64,000 nucleotides of DNA from Brevibacillus fluminis (lineage in GTDB: Bacteria; Bacillota; Bacilli; Brevibacillales; Brevibacillaceae). Where the stretch lies: positions 62,001 through 126,000 of the forward strand of contig NZ_RHHQ01000018.1 in assembly GCF_003710825.1 (NCBI RefSeq), given 5' to 3'. The notes under the pieces were generated by a model, which was given only the letters and a program-made list of their open reading frames with translations, was not told the DNA's origin and searched no databases. This document shows positions 51,882 through 60,638 of the stretch, piece by piece. A program made the position numbers and the translations under genes. Numbering within the stretch: the stretch's first letter is position 1; each line of letters begins with the position of its first letter.

Positions 51882-51950
51882 ATACATCGCTCGCTCCGAG
51901 ACATCAAAAAGGCGCTCAAAACCCCGTTGCCGATTCCTTAAATGGTGTTC

Positions 51951-53252
51951 TTACGCGGGTACACCATGCCGAATAAGAACATTCTTCACTCTCTCACTCC
52001 CCATTGCTTGATTTGGCAATGGAACCCCTGCTTCGATGAGCCTCTCTGCAACCGCAGCATAATCCCCTTTTGGATTTTGAATATAAAGTGATCCCCAAAT
52101 ACAGCTGTTCATGGGTGTTCCACCGAATTCGTTCAAAATTGCTATAGATGCACCATGCTCAAGTAGCAGTCGGACGATTTCATAGTCTCCTTGTTCTGCC
52201 GCACGGTGAAGAGCCGTCATCGAATGATTATTGTGGCGTGCATCCACGTCAAAACCAACATCCAACATGAGCCGAACCGCATCTTCATTACGATCACGTG
52301 CTGCATCACAAATTATACTCTGGTCTTCCAGCTGCAGAGATTGGACAATGTCCAAATGTCGTCTCACCATGTTTTGGACAGTTTCTGTGTCCGCCCGCAT
52401 ACAAGCAAGCAGAAAACGTTGCTCAACTGAACTGTACGACAGCATCAGCTCCACAATCGCTTCATGGCCCAAACGTTCCTCAAGAAAGAGCGGCTTCGCA
52501 GCAACGCCGATATTGTACTCATAAATATGTCCACCAACAGCGGTAAAGTCCCCTTTCCCCACCTGGGCTTGAAGAGCTTGCGGTTCCTCTTGCAAAACTT
52601 TGTGGACAAGCTCGATATCCCCCAGCTTACAAGCCATGAAGATATCTATCTGGGCACCGCGCTTGATTAAATGTCTGCATTTTTCCGGATTATTAACGGC
52701 ATATTGTGCCGGTGAACTGTTATGGTCAATATCCCGCTTATCAATGTCAGCCCCGTGATCCAACAGGAAATCGATGACCTCGGGCGAAAGGGCAAAATGC
52801 AAAGGAACCTGCCCATCTGGGCCACGCTGATCGACTACGCCCGGATCCTTCTCTACCATCTTCTGCAGGATATCGAGCATTCCCAAAGCAGCCGCAGCAT
52901 GCGGATCGACATAGGCTCCGCGCTCAATAAGGTACCTTGATAAGTCGTGATGAGGTTGATGCAGTACACCAAATCCTCCCGCCCACCAGCTGCTTTTGGC
53001 GTTGATGTCCGCCCCATATTGCAGCAGTACGTCAACCATCTCACGGCTTCCTCTTTGTGCAGCACTCACAACCGCCGGTGAATCAAAGGCAAACCATGGC
53101 TCGTCAATTTGCGTAACAAGCAATGGATGGCTTTGCAATAAGCGCGTTGCCGCTTCTGGGTCGTTTCTATCAACTGCCTGTTTGAATTGTTCGATGACCA
53201 TGGTGTCTGACTCATTCTTTGAAAGATTGGAATGGTTGTTCGTGTCGGTCAT
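51951..53252 (-). CDS. Ankyrin-repeat protein
   Basis: 433 residues with about nine ankyrin repeats, for instance PAVVSAAQRGSREMVDVLLQYGADIN near 60, PLHFALSPEVIDFLLDHGADID near 150 and TALHRAAEQGDYEIVRLLLEHGAS near 345. No enzymatic domain and no signal peptide; the repeats imply protein binding. Two central repeats are more diverged. GAAAGG precedes the ATG. Ankyrin genes are scattered in Bacillales and often accessory; here it is bracketed by the propeller gene and a remnant of its copy. Confidence 0.88.
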   Translation of the reverse strand: MTDTNNHSNLSKNESDTMVIEQFKQAVDRNDPEAATRLLQSHPLLVTQIDEPWFAFDSPAVVSAAQRGSREMVDVLLQYGADINAKSSWWAGGFGVLHQPHHDLSRYLIERGAYVDPHAAAALGMLDILQKMVEKDPGVVDQRGPDGQVPLHFALSPEVIDFLLDHGADIDKRDIDHNSSPAQYAVNNPEKCRHLIKRGAQIDIFMACKLGDIELVHKVLQEEPQALQAQVGKGDFTAVGGHIYEYNIGVAAKPLFLEERLGHEAIVELMLSYSSVEQRFLLACMRADTETVQNMVRRHLDIVQSLQLEDQSIICDAARDRNEDAVRLMLDVGFDVDARHNNHSMTALHRAAEQGDYEIVRLLLEHGASIAILNEFGGTPMNSCIWGSLYIQNPKGDYAAVAERLIEAGVPLPNQAMGSERVKNVLIRHGVPA

Positions 53253-53351
53253 AACAATACCTTTCCCCCTTAATCAAGACCTGCTTCCGTATAGTCTACC
53301 ATGAGGTTTTGAAAACCAATTTGAATTTGGTCTATTGTAATATGGGAATTA

Positions 53352-53427
53352 TCCCCTTACCATTCCCAACTACGCGCTATTTGACGACACCTGCCGATGT
53401 GCTAAGCCCGACTCGGGCGTTGGCAAT
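53352..53427 (-). pseudogene. Decayed fragment of a second YVTN propeller gene end
   Basis: The segment matches the 3' end of the propeller gene and its flank (50703-50830) in two blocks: TTACCATTCC(C/T)(A/G)ACTAC.C with CGCTAT, and TTGACGACACC...CTAA.CCCGACT.GG.CGTTGGCAAT. About 45 bases of the intact gene are missing between the blocks. Same orientation as the intact gene. It is too short and broken to code. Confidence 0.7.
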
Positions 53428-53507
53428 TAAACGTAGGTAAATATTGACATCCAAAACGAGCCAATGATACGATTTGTTTTAATTTCATGTCATATCGGAG
53501 GTGGCCT

Positions 53508-54101
53508 ATGAGAAAAAAACTACAAGTCTACATATCGTCTACTTTTGCCGATTTAGTTGAGGAAAGACATGCCGCTGTAGAAGCTGTACGTAAAGCCGGT
53601 CACATCCCTGCTGGAATTGAGCTTTTCTACAAGGAAAGTAAAATAGAAATTATTAAGAGATGGATCGATGAATCTGATGTATATATCCTCATTCTCGGAG
53701 GATTCTATGGTTTAACGCTTCCTGATGAATCAAAAAGTTACACTCATTGGGAATATGATTATGCCGGAGAAATTGGTAAACCTAGATTTGCTTTTATTGT
53801 CACGGATGAGGCATTAAGACAAAAGCCATACGACTTTCTAGCAATAGAACACTATCAGAAGTACCAAGAGTTTAAGCAAACAGTATTTGAAGAAATACCT
53901 ACATTTTATGCTGAAGATGTACGGCACATTCAGTTGGTTATTCGTGATAAATTGCCAGAGTATGAAGGAAGAACCGATTTGTATGGCTGGGTTTCTGGCA
54001 AGGATGCCCCAGACGTACAAAAGTTATTGGAAGAGAATGCAGGTTTGTTGAAAGAGAATGCTAAATTACATGCTGAGTTAGAGAAATATAAAAGAGCATA
54101 A
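53508..54101 (+). CDS. DUF4062 domain protein with C-terminal coiled coil
   Basis: 197 residues. VYISSTFADLVEERHAAVEA at the N-terminus and YILILGGFYGLTLPDESKSYTHWEY near 62 define DUF4062, a TIR/SEFIR-like fold often found at the front of STAND NTPase and other immune-type proteins. Here it stands alone; the last 35 residues (LLEENAGLLKENAKLHAELEKYK) are a heptad coiled coil for oligomerisation. GGAGG lies 6 bases from the ATG. The codon choice is clearly AT-richer than that of the genes to the left. Role unknown; a defence link is inference only. Confidence 0.82.
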   Translation: MRKKLQVYISSTFADLVEERHAAVEAVRKAGHIPAGIELFYKESKIEIIKRWIDESDVYILILGGFYGLTLPDESKSYTHWEYDYAGEIGKPRFAFIVTDEALRQKPYDFLAIEHYQKYQEFKQTVFEEIPTFYAEDVRHIQLVIRDKLPEYEGRTDLYGWVSGKDAPDVQKLLEENAGLLKENAKLHAELEKYKRA

Positions 54102-54121
54102 GAACCAAGGAATGAACAACA

Positions 54122-54153
54122 AAAGACACTATAACTAGTGTCTCTTTTTATTT
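54122..54153 (+). terminator. Terminator of the DUF4062 gene
   Basis: Stem AGACACT/AGTGTCT followed by CTTTTTATTT. The gap 54154-54395 is AT-rich and holds a direct repeat, TATGTTAATATGTTAA, near 54337-54352, which may be regulatory. Confidence 0.85.
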
Positions 54154-54395
54154 AAAGAACTTTTACACTTCTATTTAGTTGCATAAGAAAGCCATGGCTC
54201 GTATGTTTTGATAACTACTTTCTACCCAAAACTCTATATAATTACCATTTTTTATAATTCCAAAAGGTTACATTTCTCGACATAAATCCACAATAAAATT
54301 GGGTCTTTATTAACATTTTATCCTTTTTTGGGTATGTTAATATGTTAACCAGGGATAGGCCTTTACTCTTAAATATATAAATCGGAGATGATAAT

Positions 54396-55142
54396 TTGGC
54401 CACTGAAACAGAAAAAAAAGGACTTAGTTGGTTCAAAGGAGTCCTGTCTAATCAAAACCAATCGGAGAAAAAAAGTGCAGAACCGAAAGAAGCCGTAACG
54501 GTTATGGTTGTAGAAAAACCGACGGATATGATGAACGAGACTGAGCAATTAGTTGCAGATAGCAAACATATTTTTCCAAAAGATAACCAGGATAAAATAG
54601 CATTGGATGTCATTGTTTCTATTGAAAACATGCTTAAGGAACGTCAATTGCTAACATTCAAAAATAAAGGTCTTGAAGATCAACTAGATACAGCAAATGA
54701 AACAATTAATCGTTTTAAACATGATCAAATTAAAAAAGATCAACTTTTACAAGAAAAAAACAAGGAAATTCGTGAATTAGAAAATAGCCTGACAAGCAAA
54801 CAAATGAAGTATGATCAACTCCTTGAGGATTATAAGGAGTATCAACATACATCAAATATGGAATATAAAAAGATTACAAATCAACTTGAAACAGAAACAG
54901 CTAAATACAGCAAACTTTATGAAGAGTCTACGAATACCCAATATCAAAGTATGTTAAAGATCAATGAGCTTGAAGATAAAATTAGAAGCCTTGAGATAGA
55001 AAATCAAAAATATGAAGTACAGTATCTAAAAATTGTTGATGAAAAGGCAGAATTAATGCAAACCATTAATGATTTTACAGAGAGAATGACCCTCTCTTTC
55101 TCACCAAAAGCAACTGCTTCTAATCTATCACATTCAGAATAA
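54396..55142 (+). CDS. Coiled-coil protein paired with a membrane deacetylase
   Basis: 248 residues, almost wholly helical and charged. Residues 75-225 are a long coiled coil rich in Lys, Glu, Gln and Asn; the N-terminal 60 are low in structure. No signal peptide or membrane helix, and no family recognised. The start is TTG at 54396 behind CGGAGATG. The deacetylase gene follows after 47 bases and shares its AT-rich composition, so the two probably form an operon; the protein could be a scaffold or regulator for the enzyme's cytoplasmic domain (inference). Confidence 0.7.
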   Translation: MATETEKKGLSWFKGVLSNQNQSEKKSAEPKEAVTVMVVEKPTDMMNETEQLVADSKHIFPKDNQDKIALDVIVSIENMLKERQLLTFKNKGLEDQLDTANETINRFKHDQIKKDQLLQEKNKEIRELENSLTSKQMKYDQLLEDYKEYQHTSNMEYKKITNQLETETAKYSKLYEESTNTQYQSMLKINELEDKIRSLEIENQKYEVQYLKIVDEKAELMQTINDFTERMTLSFSPKATASNLSHSE

Positions 55143-55189
55143 ACAACCTGTTAGTTCGTGTATTTTACAACTAGAGAAAGGAGGGCAAA

Positions 55190-56425
55190 ATGTCAGTTTA
55201 CCATGGAAAAGTTCTTGAACTAGTGGCTATTGAAAATATTAACGAAAAATCGTATTTGCGCATAAAATTATCCTCTGAACAAGAAATTGAACTTTTTTGG
55301 GAAGTTGACAGTGATACTGCTGGAAATTTGATGACAATATTTCAATTTGATCGCAATCATAAATACAGATTATCGTTACATACAACATTAGACACAATCA
55401 AAAAGCAATACAAAAGTTTACTTACAAGAACATATCTCGACAAAAGTGATCGGATTTATTTTACCTGTTCAGTGAATTACAAAAACGCTCTAGACTCTAT
55501 TAAAAACACCCAAAGTTTCAATCATTTACATAAATTTCCGTTTTTATCTTCGAATCCATCAGGAATTGACGGAACAAAGAGTGATCAGACAAATAATCCA
55601 GACGGGGTAGTGATCCCAAAAGGATTTAAGCTTCCATTCAAATGGGTAAGTCTCACCGCCATGATTAGTGTTATCGTTACCATACTGTTTGGATATTCAA
55701 ATCACTCGTATTCAAATAAAACAACAATCAATACAACAACGATTGCCCATGCAGAAGCGGTAACTGTCGAAGACAAAAAAACACAAGTTGTTTCACCTGA
55801 TACTACATTAGTAAAAGATGATACTACTCAAACTGGTCTACCTTATATAGAACTCGATGACTTCATAACATACAGTATTCCAAAAGGATACGTATCCCTT
55901 ACATTCGACGATGGCCCATCTAAATATACAGAAAAGATCGTTAATATATTAAAGAATTATAAGGTTGGCGGTACTTTTTTCTTCGTGGGAAATAACGTAA
56001 AAAAACATCCTGACTATGTGCAATATGTTCAATCAAATGGCTATTCGATTGGCAGCCATTCTATGAATCATTTGAAAATGTCGAGCCTCTCCTATGAACA
56101 ACAAGAAGATGAATTTATACAATCTACTAAAGCAATAGAGAATATTACGAATGAAAAAGTAGTCCTCTTTCGACCACCTTATGGAGCGTTAAATCAACAA
56201 ATAAAAGATATCATCCATGATAATCAGGACAAAATTGTACTTTGGAATCGGGATACGATTGATTGGAAGACTCGTGATGCAGATAAAATTTTTACTTATG
56301 TTCGTAACACTGAAGCATCCGGCTCAGTAATCCTTTTGCATGAATCACAAGCTGTTATTGATGCTCTACCGAGAATAATTGAATACTTGCAAGATCAGAA
56401 TCTAAAAATTGTTAGTTTACAGTAA
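55190..56425 (+). CDS. Membrane-anchored NodB-type polysaccharide deacetylase with cytoplasmic N-terminal domain
   Basis: 411 residues. Residues 1-150 are a soluble domain of unknown type (KVLELVAIENINEKSYLRIK), 153-173 a membrane helix, then an extracellular NodB domain: TFDDGP motif 1, SHSMNHLKM His pair, RPPYG, DTIDWK and a final LLHES. It likely removes N-acetyl groups from peptidoglycan or another wall polymer. The large cytoplasmic domain is unusual for this family. AAAGGAGG precedes the ATG. Composition is AT-rich. Confidence 0.85.
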   Translation: MSVYHGKVLELVAIENINEKSYLRIKLSSEQEIELFWEVDSDTAGNLMTIFQFDRNHKYRLSLHTTLDTIKKQYKSLLTRTYLDKSDRIYFTCSVNYKNALDSIKNTQSFNHLHKFPFLSSNPSGIDGTKSDQTNNPDGVVIPKGFKLPFKWVSLTAMISVIVTILFGYSNHSYSNKTTINTTTIAHAEAVTVEDKKTQVVSPDTTLVKDDTTQTGLPYIELDDFITYSIPKGYVSLTFDDGPSKYTEKIVNILKNYKVGGTFFFVGNNVKKHPDYVQYVQSNGYSIGSHSMNHLKMSSLSYEQQEDEFIQSTKAIENITNEKVVLFRPPYGALNQQIKDIIHDNQDKIVLWNRDTIDWKTRDADKIFTYVRNTEASGSVILLHESQAVIDALPRIIEYLQDQNLKIVSLQ

Positions 56426-56448
56426 ATCAATTGACCTTAATAAACGTT

Positions 56449-56480
56449 AAAAGAGCAGGGAGTTTCCCCTGCTCTTTTTG
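56449..56480 (+). terminator. Terminator of the deacetylase operon
   Basis: Stem AAAGAGCAGGG/CCCTGCTCTTT followed by TTG; marks the right edge of the AT-rich patch. Confidence 0.92.
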
Positions 56481-56518
56481 TGTGAGATTATCTAGTCAAC
56501 AACCAAAAACCGTCGCCG

Positions 56519-56998
56519 TCACTTATGATAAGGTTCCCCCCGAACAATCCGAAACCCACGATAAACCTGCTCCACCAAAATAAGCCGCATCAACTGATGC
56601 GGAAACGTCATCTTTGAAAACGACAGCTGCGCATCCGCCCGCTTCAACACCTCTGTCGACAACCCCAGCGACCCGCCGATCACAAACGCTACCTGGCTTT
56701 TCCCATACGTCGCGAGCCGGTCCAACTCCGACGCAAGCTTCTCCGACGACCACATCTGCCCGTCGATCGCCAGTGCAATCACATGCTGATCCGGCTTCAG
56801 CTGGGCCAAAATGCGCTCACCTTCCTTGCGCTTCACCTGCTCCATCTCCGTTGCGCTCAGCTCTTCCGGCGCCTTTTCATCCGCGACCTCGACGACCTGC
56901 AACTTGCAATACGCCGTCAACCGTTTGCTGTATTCCTCAATACCTTCCTTCAAATACTTCTCCTTCAGCTTTCCAACCGTCACAATCGTAATCTGCAC
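56519..56998 (-). CDS. rlmH: 23S rRNA (pseudouridine1915-N3) methyltransferase RlmH
   Basis: 159 residues, the normal length. [21 protein letters not shown] at the start, [18 protein letters not shown] near 105 (SPOUT knot SAM site) and [19 protein letters not shown] at the end match RlmH throughout. It methylates pseudouridine in helix 69 of the ribosome. The GTG at 56998 starts a frame equal to family length. Last gene after walJ/htrC/CxxH-CxxC, a common order in Bacillales. Confidence 0.95.
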   Translation of the reverse strand: MQITIVTVGKLKEKYLKEGIEEYSKRLTAYCKLQVVEVADEKAPEELSATEMEQVKRKEGERILAQLKPDQHVIALAIDGQMWSSEKLASELDRLATYGKSQVAFVIGGSLGLSTEVLKRADAQLSFSKMTFPHQLMRLILVEQVYRGFRIVRGEPYHK

Positions 56999-57003
56999 GT
57001 TCC

Positions 57004-57255
57004 TTACATCCCCTTCTCTTTCAGCAGCACAATCTCGCCAGTGCCACCACACTCACCACAGACATGTGGTACCGTCTCATCTTCCACGTCAGCCCGTCTG
57101 AATGTATCGGGTGCTGTTTCATACTGATCCACATATTCATCTATCGCAACTTCCACGTCTTCCATGCAGCTCACCACAACCGGAAAACCCGCCTGCAGCT
57201 CTACGTCTTTCCCTTGAATCCGGAGTGTCCGCTCTTTTGCATCTTCGTTTTTCAT
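57004..57255 (-). CDS. CxxH/CxxC-type small protein with altered first motif
   Basis: 83 residues. The centre, [17 protein letters not shown], and a final CGECGG zinc-like pair match the small CxxH/CxxC family found next to rlmH in Bacillales. In most members the first motif is CxxH; here it is CMED, so the His is replaced by Asp. An N-terminal extension of about 28 residues is also unusual. Five bases before rlmH. GAGGA lies 11 bases before the ATG. Confidence 0.75.
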   Translation of the reverse strand: MKNEDAKERTLRIQGKDVELQAGFPVVVSCMEDVEVAIDEYVDQYETAPDTFRRADVEDETVPHVCGECGGTGEIVLLKEKGM

Positions 57256-57322
57256 CGTATTATTCGTCCTCTTTTCCCTCTATTCTTCTGTTTCTATTCT
57301 ACCCAATTCCCAACCATTGCAC

Positions 57323-57358
57323 AAAAAAGAAAGAGGCACCCGTAACAGGTACCTCTTC
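57323..57358 (-). terminator. Terminator of htrC
   Basis: Stem AGAGGTACC/GGTGCCTCT followed by TTCTTTTTTG on the minus strand. Confidence 0.85.
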
Positions 57359-57366
57359 CAACCACA

Positions 57367-58605
57367 TTAGTTATTGCTACCTTGCTGCTGACTCAATTTC
57401 ACAGTTGCGGTCTTTTTGAAGCCATCTCGATAGTAGGTTACAACTACGTCATCGCCTGGTTTTTTGTTCAGAGTCAGATACTTGCGCAATTGAGCGCTGC
57501 TTGTGATATCCGTGTCATCCAGTTTGGTGACCACATCGTATTCCTTCAATCCCGCCTTGGCTGCAGGCGAGAACTGTTCGGTGTTCATGATGACCACACC
57601 GCTATTGACGTTATCTGGCAGGTGAAGTGTTTGTGTCCAGTGGTAACGAGGGATATTGGTAAGGTCGCGCGGCGTGATACCGATATAAGCACGAACCAGT
57701 TTGCCGTCTTTCATGAGCTGGGCGCTGATTTTTTTCACGTCGTTGATCGGAATGGCGAAGCCCAGACCTTCTACGCCTTCCTTGGAAATTTTCATCGTGT
57801 TGATCCCGATAACCTGTCCGTACATGTTCACCAATGCGCCACCGCTGTTACCTGGGTTGATCGCTGCGTCTGTCTGCAGCACGTCCAGCTCCCATTCAGG
57901 CTGTCCGTCTCCATCCAGATCAACTGGCATCGAGCGGTTCAGCGAGCTGACAATCCCTTGGGTAACGGTACGTGAGAATTTCATCCCGAGCGGATTCCCG
58001 ATCGCAATCGCAGGCTCGCCTACCTTCAACGAGGATGAGTCTCCCAATTCGGCAACGCTGGTCACTTTGGAGCCATCGACTTCAAGCACCGCCAAATCGC
58101 TCAGCGGGTCGGCACCCAAAATTTTCGCATCCACTTTATCTCCACTCGCCAAATACACTTCTACCTTTTCCGCACCAGAGATGACGTGGTTGTTGGTGAT
58201 GATGTGGGCTTTGCCGTTTTTCACTTCAAAAATAACGCCGGAGCCTTCCCCAGTCTCCACACTGCTCGATTGGTTGGACCACATGTCCGTTTGCTTTTGA
58301 ATGTTGACGATCCCAACCACGGCATTTTCGACTTTTTCAACTGCGCGGACCGTTGCTGTATCTACATTAACCGAGATTGGCTGCGAAACAGCTGTTGGCA
58401 TGATCGAGTTGCCCATCGCCAATGCAGAGGTTCCCGATTGAATTGCTGGAATATATCCTGATTTTGAAATAGCCGGGAGCATTAAAAGAACGACCATACC
58501 ACCGATGACAGCGGAGGTCACGGAGGTCATCACCATTTTGCCGACTCCCAGATCCCTTCGCTTGCGTCGTTCCGTTTTTTCGTACATGTCATCATAGTAT
58601 CCCAT
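57367..58605 (-). CDS. htrC: HtrA-type membrane serine protease (HtrC/YycK-like)
   Basis: 412 residues. Residues 1-25 are cytoplasmic and very basic, 26-46 form a membrane anchor, and the rest is outside. The trypsin-like domain shows the triad as His in ITNNHVISGA (about 139), Asp in DPLSDLAVLEVD (about 169) and Ser in INPGNSGGALVN (about 250). A C-terminal PDZ domain follows (LKEYDVVTKLDDTDITSS). It degrades or handles misfolded exported proteins. Its place beyond walJ equals B. subtilis htrC. The ATG at 58605 is behind GGAGAGAGG. Confidence 0.93.
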   Translation of the reverse strand: MGYYDDMYEKTERRKRRDLGVGKMVMTSVTSAVIGGMVVLLMLPAISKSGYIPAIQSGTSALAMGNSIMPTAVSQPISVNVDTATVRAVEKVENAVVGIVNIQKQTDMWSNQSSSVETGEGSGVIFEVKNGKAHIITNNHVISGAEKVEVYLASGDKVDAKILGADPLSDLAVLEVDGSKVTSVAELGDSSSLKVGEPAIAIGNPLGMKFSRTVTQGIVSSLNRSMPVDLDGDGQPEWELDVLQTDAAINPGNSGGALVNMYGQVIGINTMKISKEGVEGLGFAIPINDVKKISAQLMKDGKLVRAYIGITPRDLTNIPRYHWTQTLHLPDNVNSGVVIMNTEQFSPAAKAGLKEYDVVTKLDDTDITSSAQLRKYLTLNKKPGDDVVVTYYRDGFKKTATVKLSQQQGSNN

Positions 58606-58677
58606 TATTCCTCTCTCCTTCCACACGTTACTAGCTTATCTGCTTCCGCAGTTCGTTATACTTCCTTCGACATCCTT

Positions 58678-58704
58678 AGTATACGAAACACTTTCGGCAA
58701 AGTG
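58678..58704 (-). promoter_or_regulatory. Candidate htrC promoter region with palindrome
   Basis: TATACT (minus strand, 58678-58683) is a good -10 box. A 16-bp palindrome, CACTTT-CGGC-AAAGTG (58689-58704), lies where the spacer and -35 region would be and may be an operator. No classical -35 box is visible. Confidence 0.4.
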
Positions 58705-58812
58705 GCGTGAGAATTATGGAAAGCTTGTGGAATCGCCTATTTGCCGTAGGCATAGAACCACAAGGGCCGGCGTATACTAGGAAGTAAAACACAATGGAAA
58801 GGATGACCAATC

Positions 58813-59061
58813 GTGAGCAATCACTTTTCTCCCTTTCAGGAAGTCAATGTATTGGCCAAGCTGGCTGATTTGCAAGAGACTGAATACCACAATACCGTTT
58901 TGCTCCACGGCATCATCGAGTTGCTCATTCAAAAAGGCGTGCTGACGAGAGAAGAGCTACTCGCCAAAGCACGCCAAATCGATACACAATTAAGTCAACA
59001 ACTGCCTTCTGCCAATAAAGTAGTGCCTTTCTCGGTGCCTACAGCTCCTCCATTTTCGTAG
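58813..59061 (+). CDS. Small hypothetical protein inside the wal-htrC interval, opposite strand
   Basis: 82 residues, soluble. EYHNTVLLHGIIELLIQKGVLTREELLAKARQID at residues 23-58 resembles the helical segment found in nitrile-hydratase-like accessory proteins (LLxEKGxxTxxEL), but family membership is not certain. GTG start at 58813 behind AAAGGATG. It overlaps the 3' end of walJ by 23 bases in opposite direction, and separates walJ from htrC. A -10-like TATACT lies upstream near 58770. Confidence 0.65.
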   Translation: MSNHFSPFQEVNVLAKLADLQETEYHNTVLLHGIIELLIQKGVLTREELLAKARQIDTQLSQQLPSANKVVPFSVPTAPPFS

Positions 59062-59827
59062 GGCGGTGCGGATAGGTTTCACGCAAAAAGACATCATCGC
59101 CGACCTTCAGCCCTTTTTCCTCGAGAATGTTCTTCACTGTCAGCTGCGCCAGCTCCATCATGTTGTTCTCTTTGCTCAGATGCGCGAGATAGACTCGTTC
59201 TGCTTGACCCTGTAACAAATCGGTCAGCGCCTCGCCCGCCGTCTCGTTGGACAAGTGTCCCACATCACTCAGGATGCGCCGTTTGATACTCCACGGGTAA
59301 TGGGACATCCGCAGCATCTCCACATCATGATTGGATTCAAACACATAGGCATCCGCCCCGCGAATCGTCTCCTTGATCTTGTTGCTCACATACCCCAGAT
59401 CGGTCGCAACACTGAGCTTCTTCTGCCCATGATAAAAGCAAAATCCCATGGGCTCGACAGCATCGTGTGAAATGCCGAACGACTCTATCCCTAAGTCTTC
59501 GAATTCCTTTTTCTCGCCAATCTCAAAAAACATCTGATGCTCCGGCACGATCGTGCCAATCTGTCCGTCCAAGGCGCCCCACGTTTTCCGGTTGGCAAAG
59601 ATCGGGATGCCGTATCGCCGGGCGAAGACGCCGATGCCTTTGATATGGTCGACGTGCTCATGCGTGACCAAAATCGCTTTAATCTCCTTCGGATCGACGC
59701 CGACCTCTTTCAGCGAAGCATCTGCCTGTTTGCCTGTTATCCCCACATCGATCAAGACGGAGGTTCGGTCGGTGCCGACATAGATGGCATTGCCCGTACT
59801 TCCGCTTGCCAGTACGCTAAATCTCAA
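59039..59827 (-). CDS. walJ: Metallo-beta-lactamase-fold protein WalJ (YycJ)
   Basis: 262 residues. THEHVDHIKGI at 54-64 is the HxHxDH metal motif, ATDLG near 145 and HLS near 205 and 232 give the other ligands. WalJ proteins are DNase-like MBL enzymes required for proper replication/cell-wall coordination in some Firmicutes. Start is TTG at 59827 behind AGAAGG. Last of the wal genes in this strand before the htrC interval. Confidence 0.93.
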   Translation of the reverse strand: MRFSVLASGSTGNAIYVGTDRTSVLIDVGITGKQADASLKEVGVDPKEIKAILVTHEHVDHIKGIGVFARRYGIPIFANRKTWGALDGQIGTIVPEHQMFFEIGEKKEFEDLGIESFGISHDAVEPMGFCFYHGQKKLSVATDLGYVSNKIKETIRGADAYVFESNHDVEMLRMSHYPWSIKRRILSDVGHLSNETAGEALTDLLQGQAERVYLAHLSKENNMMELAQLTVKNILEEKGLKVGDDVFLRETYPHRPTKMEEL

Positions 59828-59852
59828 CCTTCATCGCCTTCTCCCATTTCTC

Positions 59853-60638
59853 TCATTGCTGTACGCTGTGCTTCTCATCCGGCGGACGCTCGATCGCGCC
59901 GGTGAAGCCGTTGATATAATCGGTTCTGCCATCATGGATGAAACGCCATACGGGCGCGAGCACCTGAATATCGGCATCGTAGTAATAGCCATAGTAGCCA
60001 AGCGTGACATCCTCTATCTTTTCGCCTTGCTTGATAATCTCGTTTTCGACCAGCGACCGGAGTGCGGTATAGGCCGAAATCACCTGCCGTCCCGACCCTT
60101 GATTGCGAATATGGACATAGGTTTGCCGATAACGCTTGATGAGATTATCTTCAACCGTGAACTCCAATGGCGCGACAAATAACGGATACTTGCCGTTATA
60201 CTGCCAGTAAAACAGACGATCCTTGTTGGAAAGGAACCTGTCCGGATGGTAGCTGCTGGCGTAAATGACACGCTGGCCCATCATCTGCAGCCAATCGTCC
60301 AGATTCTTCACGTCACTGGCTGAATACGGCTGGTTAAAATAAGAGACAATCGCCGTTTTTTGCAACGTGATCCGCTGGCCCGGCATCATGTTCATCGGTA
60401 TTTGAAAGCCCTGGTACTCGACATTCAAATACTTCATCTCTGGCGACTCCTGTGGAATCTCGGTCAACAGGGTGATGTTTTGCTGTTTGGCATAAAACTC
60501 AATATCGCCCGCCACTCCTTTGGCCGCTTCCGGATTGGCCCACTGCAAGTGGCGTGTCGCCGAAACCTGATACCCGAGGAAGAGATCGAGGACAAGAAAA
60601 GCCCAGATCAAAATCGTCTTCGCTCTACTCCAGTCCAT
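59853..60638 (-). CDS. walI: WalK regulatory membrane protein WalI (YycI)
   Basis: 261 residues. MDWSRAKTILIWAFLVLDLFLGYQ is the classical start of YycI, including the single membrane helix; the rest is extracytoplasmic and rich in beta strands. It forms a complex with WalH at the WalK kinase and dampens its activity in B. subtilis. Its ATG lies 14 bases inside the end of walH, giving translational coupling. Confidence 0.93.
   Translation of the reverse strand: MDWSRAKTILIWAFLVLDLFLGYQVSATRHLQWANPEAAKGVAGDIEFYAKQQNITLLTEIPQESPEMKYLNVEYQGFQIPMNMMPGQRITLQKTAIVSYFNQPYSASDVKNLDDWLQMMGQRVIYASSYHPDRFLSNKDRLFYWQYNGKYPLFVAPLEFTVEDNLIKRYRQTYVHIRNQGSGRQVISAYTALRSLVENEIIKQGEKIEDVTLGYYGYYYDADIQVLAPVWRFIHDGRTDYINGFTGAIERPPDEKHSVQQ

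Noticed and set aside
53440-56480. AT-rich patch as a prophage or integrative element
   Set aside because: No integrase, transposase, terminal repeat or tRNA target site is visible; only a composition change supports transfer.
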